This document shows, piece after piece, positions 60,636 through 64,000 of a stretch of 64,000 bases of DNA. Source of the DNA: Ilex aquifolium (taxonomy: Eukaryota > Streptophyta > Magnoliopsida > Aquifoliales > Aquifoliaceae). Location: positions 39,325,001-39,389,000 of the forward strand of contig OX637394.1 of the NCBI GenBank assembly GCA_951799425.1, given 5' to 3'. Within the stretch, counting starts at the first letter, position 1. Each line of letters begins with the position of its first letter. Position numbers and translations under genes: made by a program. Below the pieces are notes generated by a model. It saw only the letters and a list, made by a program, of their open reading frames with translations. It ran no database searches and had not been told where the DNA came from.

Positions 60636-61802
60636 AGGAACCAAATTTGATATGCTAAAGTAGCTAAATTACATTTACAAGCTTTGGAAAAAGACCATTG
60701 GTTAGCTTAGATGAGAAGAATTCACAGGGAAGTTCTAAGTTCGAACTTGTATCGAATACTCGAATATTCGACAAACATAGTTTAAAGCTGAAAAAATGTT
60801 ATGTTTATTTAATTTTTTTTTATCAAATCTTTCATTCCAAATGATGTGATATGATCTCTATCATTGAATATTAACACGATTCACTTATTTGATAGTAAAA
60901 AATTCTCCCACCTTATTTGAGATGAAGATTTGATAAAAAAGATTTGGTAAGTATAACATTACCCTTAAAGGTAATAGAGTATGTTTATTCTGAATTTGTA
61001 TTCAGATTACAAATTCAAATTAAATAGATTAAGACAATTTTTTATCGTAAAAATAAAATTTAACTGCCAGTCCTTGCTCGATTCACTTAAAAGAGACTTT
61101 TCATGTGGAGCACTTGTGTGACTCGTGTGTGGGACGATTTCCTTCCACTCTTTTAAGTCAGGTGATGTAAGATTTTTTTTCGTGAATATTCTAATCTCAG
61201 TGTGGATGACTTGTTTTTGATCGAATCGAATATGAAATTAATTAAGGTACACGTAAACTGACTCGAACATCTATGACCATACATTGAACCAAAAAAAAAC
61301 TAAACAATCGCTTTATGGTCTCGAGTTTGATAAATTTATTTATGGATAACTAAAAATCATAAAACAAAAAGTTACATACAATTTTACCATGCATGTAAAA
61401 ATATAGATAACACCACGTCATCACTGTTACGTAATGTCACCATTAAAAAAATAATTAAATAGATAAAAATGGCCCTACTACTTTACAAGGGATGATTATT
61501 AGCTTACATGGATGGGTAATTATTGAATATTTTGGGATTCACTTGCTCACTTAATTTTTTTATTGAATAGTGATACCATGTGACAGTAATGACGTAATAT
61601 TACCATTACATAACATATTTTTTCCACTTTTGGGCACGGAGGAAACTTGAAATAATAATATTATTTGGACTTAATTTATTGACTTAATCCATCACAATTA
61701 TTGAATTGGTTGTAAGTCTCAATAAATACTGAAACTTATTATTAATTCAATGATTATGAATGACAAAATTCACAAATTAGATCAATCAATTAAAGAAAAA
61801 TT
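60636..61802. other. AT-rich spacer
   Basis: No gene seen. A diverged stretch at about 61652-61795 weakly resembles the GAGTAAT-family MITEs. Confidence 0.35.
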
Positions 61803-62283
61803 TAGAGGCCAGTCCCCCTTTGTGGACTTATTGTTGACAAGTCCATCAAGAAAACTTGGTTAATAGTAAGTTTATTTTGATCTCCATTATCTAAAATACC
61901 TCTAGTAGTTATGCTTAATTAAAACAATTTTAAAAACTAACAACTCATAAATCTTAAGAGTTTGACTAACATTAAAATTATTTCTCTCATATCTATCTAT
62001 ATCTATATATAGAATATGACTATTTATTTTTTATCTCTCTCATATATATATATTAACATTAAAAAAAATAGTAATATTTAAACACAAAAAATAGTACCAT
62101 TCAAACACAAAAAATAGTAGTTACATTTAAACACAAAAAAATAATAACATTCAAAAATAAAAAACTAATAATATTGAATATTAATATTAAAAAAAATAAT
62201 AGTAGTAACATGAATAGTAACATACCCAACAAAAACAATAATATGCTCATAGAAATAGTAACATGAATAGTAAAAAAATTATT

Positions 62284-62326
<43 letters not shown>

Positions 62327-62530
62327 TATCAATTGTTTTTTGAATTTGAATTTCAAATTTATGTAAAAAAATATATTGACAGGAAACTAATTTAAAGTTG
62401 TTTTAAAGGAAATGTATTTTGGAGTTTTAAAAAAATAGTTGACTTAACTACTTATTAGTAAAATTAAAAGTGGACTTATCTTCAAATAAATTTTCTTAAC
62501 AGACTAAATTCATTATAAGTCTCTTAAAGA
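61803..62530. mobile_element. TIR element, AAGTCCCCC family, copy 2 (inverted)
   Basis: Reads in reverse complement to copy 1 at 48192-49447. One end is GGCCAGTCCCCCTTTGTGGACTT, and the interior has AAAAAATAGTAACATT-type repeats and a TA/GA microsatellite (about 62284-62327). It is shorter than copy 1, and its right end has lost the CCCCC motif. Confidence 0.6.
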
Positions 62531-62854
62531 TAATTCTCTTAAAGGATTCAACCCAATTGTTCTAATTGAAAAGGGTGAACGTGGAGAAAATCCATTCTGA
62601 AAATCAAAATATAGGCCAACCCACAGCCCACAAAGAATGGAATTGGACCTAACTCCTTTTGAGCTCAGCCCAAGTCAGATATGCTTATACCTTTCAAGCA
62701 TTTTTATTGATTTTTGACCAGTAATTAAGGGTGTTAAAATATGGAACGATCCATTAACACGATATGAAATTAGAGAATTTTAATATATATTAATCCACAT
62801 ATTTCGTAAACGAACGAACATGACATAATACGATTAATAAACGAATCACGTATG
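62531..62854. other. Spacer, no gene seen
   Basis: Unremarkable sequence. It includes GATACGA/TATGAT-type words near 62760-62850 that continue after the hAT element at 63781. Confidence 0.35.
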
Positions 62855-63772
62855 CAGGGGCGGCCCAATCTAATTTGGGGCCATAGGCAAAAGTGTTATA
62901 CGAGGTCTTATAAATATTTTTTCAGTAATAATAGTAATATTAAATACTTATTAAAATATGTTTATTTACAAATTATTTGTTTTGTCTTTTGAGATATAAC
63001 ATACTAATTCAAATTTTTAATTCAAATTTTACAAATAAAAATTGTATTAATCGAAGTCAAATACGGAGATCAAATACAATAATACATACTATTTATTTAA
63101 GATAAAAGAGAAACATAATTGAAAATTATGTTGACTAGTAAAATAATTTTTTTATAAATGTATATAAAAATAGGAATTTATACAAGTTGAGTAGTCCTAA
63201 AATAAACGAGATATTGTTAAATATCATAAAGAAAAAGAGCAATTTTTAAATAAATTTTTTTAGTAATACAACTATGGTTAATTAATTTAAGATAGCTAGT
63301 GTATTACTTCTACTCATTCTATTTTATAGTCATCTTGTGCATCGTAAACAAAATTATTAAAAAATGACCTCAAATGTAACTAATACAAATATAAAATTAT
63401 TATGCGTACTTATTATACGATAGACAATTAATTTTAATAATAAGACTGCAAAGTGATAATAAATATAATATAAATATCGGGTGAGATAAAAAAATAAGTT
63501 GAACTTTAGAGCCCTAAATTTTTTTAAAAGAGGTTCTAAAAATTTTACAATAATATTAGTTGCACTTAATTTGAGGATTAAGTACATTAGATAAATAGTA
63601 AATTTTGATTAAACTTAACACTAACTATTAATTTAATAATTAAAATATATTAAGTATTTAAATTATATTCTAAAATAATTATTATTTATTTTATTTTGGG
63701 ACTCCAAAATTTTCTTCCAATTTGGGGGCCCTAGGCAATGGCCTAAGTGGCATAAAGGTTGGGCCGGCACTG
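62855..63772. mobile_element. Non-autonomous hAT-type element, 918 bp
   Basis: The left end is CAGGGGCGGCCCAA and the right end, inverted, is CAGTGCCGGCCCAA. A perfect 8-bp duplication, CACGTATG, lies at 62847-62854 and 63773-63780. The very AT-rich interior contains no transposase. Confidence 0.9.
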
Positions 63773-63780
63773 CACGTATG

Positions 63781-64000
63781 GATAAAGTTAATGAAAAGAA
63801 ATACACGACATAACTTATTTATGTATCAATTATATATAATTCATGTATGATACGAATTCGATATGATACGACTCGTTATACATGAATTAATAAACGAATC
63901 GAGTATATTATTTTATGATACGAACCAACTTCACCATATCGGCCTACTTGAAATGTAATATAGAGTCTATGAGAGATATTTTTTTTGTGAATACTCTAAT
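63781..64000. other. Right-edge flank, no gene seen
   Basis: AT-rich sequence with repeated GATACGA-like words that continue the host sequence interrupted by the hAT element. Confidence 0.35.

Overview
This window is nuclear DNA of a flowering plant, most likely a eudicot. It holds intron-containing plant genes (a UBTD-type ubiquitin-domain protein, gamma-glutamyl hydrolase), a nepenthesin-type aspartic protease and a PR-1 gene. These sit in AT-rich DNA crowded with plant transposons. No species can be named from the sequence alone.

Positions 1-22006 are a head-to-tail array of at least four copies of an endogenous plant pararetrovirus (Caulimoviridae), all on the minus strand. The genome plan is a tRNA-Met primer site, a leader, one long ORF1 (movement protein, coat protein with CCHC knuckle, protease, reverse transcriptase, RNase H), and a 487-codon ORF2 that starts 23 nt inside the end of ORF1. 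This two-ORF plan resembles florendoviruses. Copy A (16679-22006) is truncated in the coat region. Copy B (8573-16678) is full length, about 8.1 kb. Copy C (3615-8572) and copy D (1-3614, running off the left edge) are the same 4,958-bp defective unit: both lack the leader, the movement protein, half the coat region and the zinc knuckle. Copy D was later split by a 2,490-bp solo LTR. Each assessable copy has a different coding lesion.

Positions 22007-37437 hold flanking DNA, two non-autonomous Helitrons with long CCA/CCG-type triplet arrays, the four-exon UBTD gene (26426-29819, plus strand, with a SINE in intron 1), an aspartic protease relic cut by a MITE, the intact aspartic protease gene (33502-34812, minus), and a hAT-type element. 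Positions 37438-44514 are the ten-exon gamma-glutamyl hydrolase gene (minus), with a third Helitron in its fifth intron.

Positions 44515-64000 are gene-poor. They contain nested repeats: a TIR element inside a GC-rich repeat, a Tourist-type MITE, a small LTR element with a solo LTR between its primer site and LTR and a MITE in its other LTR, two abutting Helitrons, and a MULE with arms of about 555 bp. That MULE ends about 60 bp past the stop of an intronless PR-1 gene (58884-59408, minus). Further MITEs and a second hAT element follow.

The host genes do not form a pathway: ubiquitin-related regulation, secreted proteolysis, vacuolar folate deglutamylation and secreted defence are simply neighbours. 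The most unusual structures are the amplified defective pararetrovirus unit, whose breakpoint lies at the primer-binding site, and the Helitron family, which includes a junctionless dimer.
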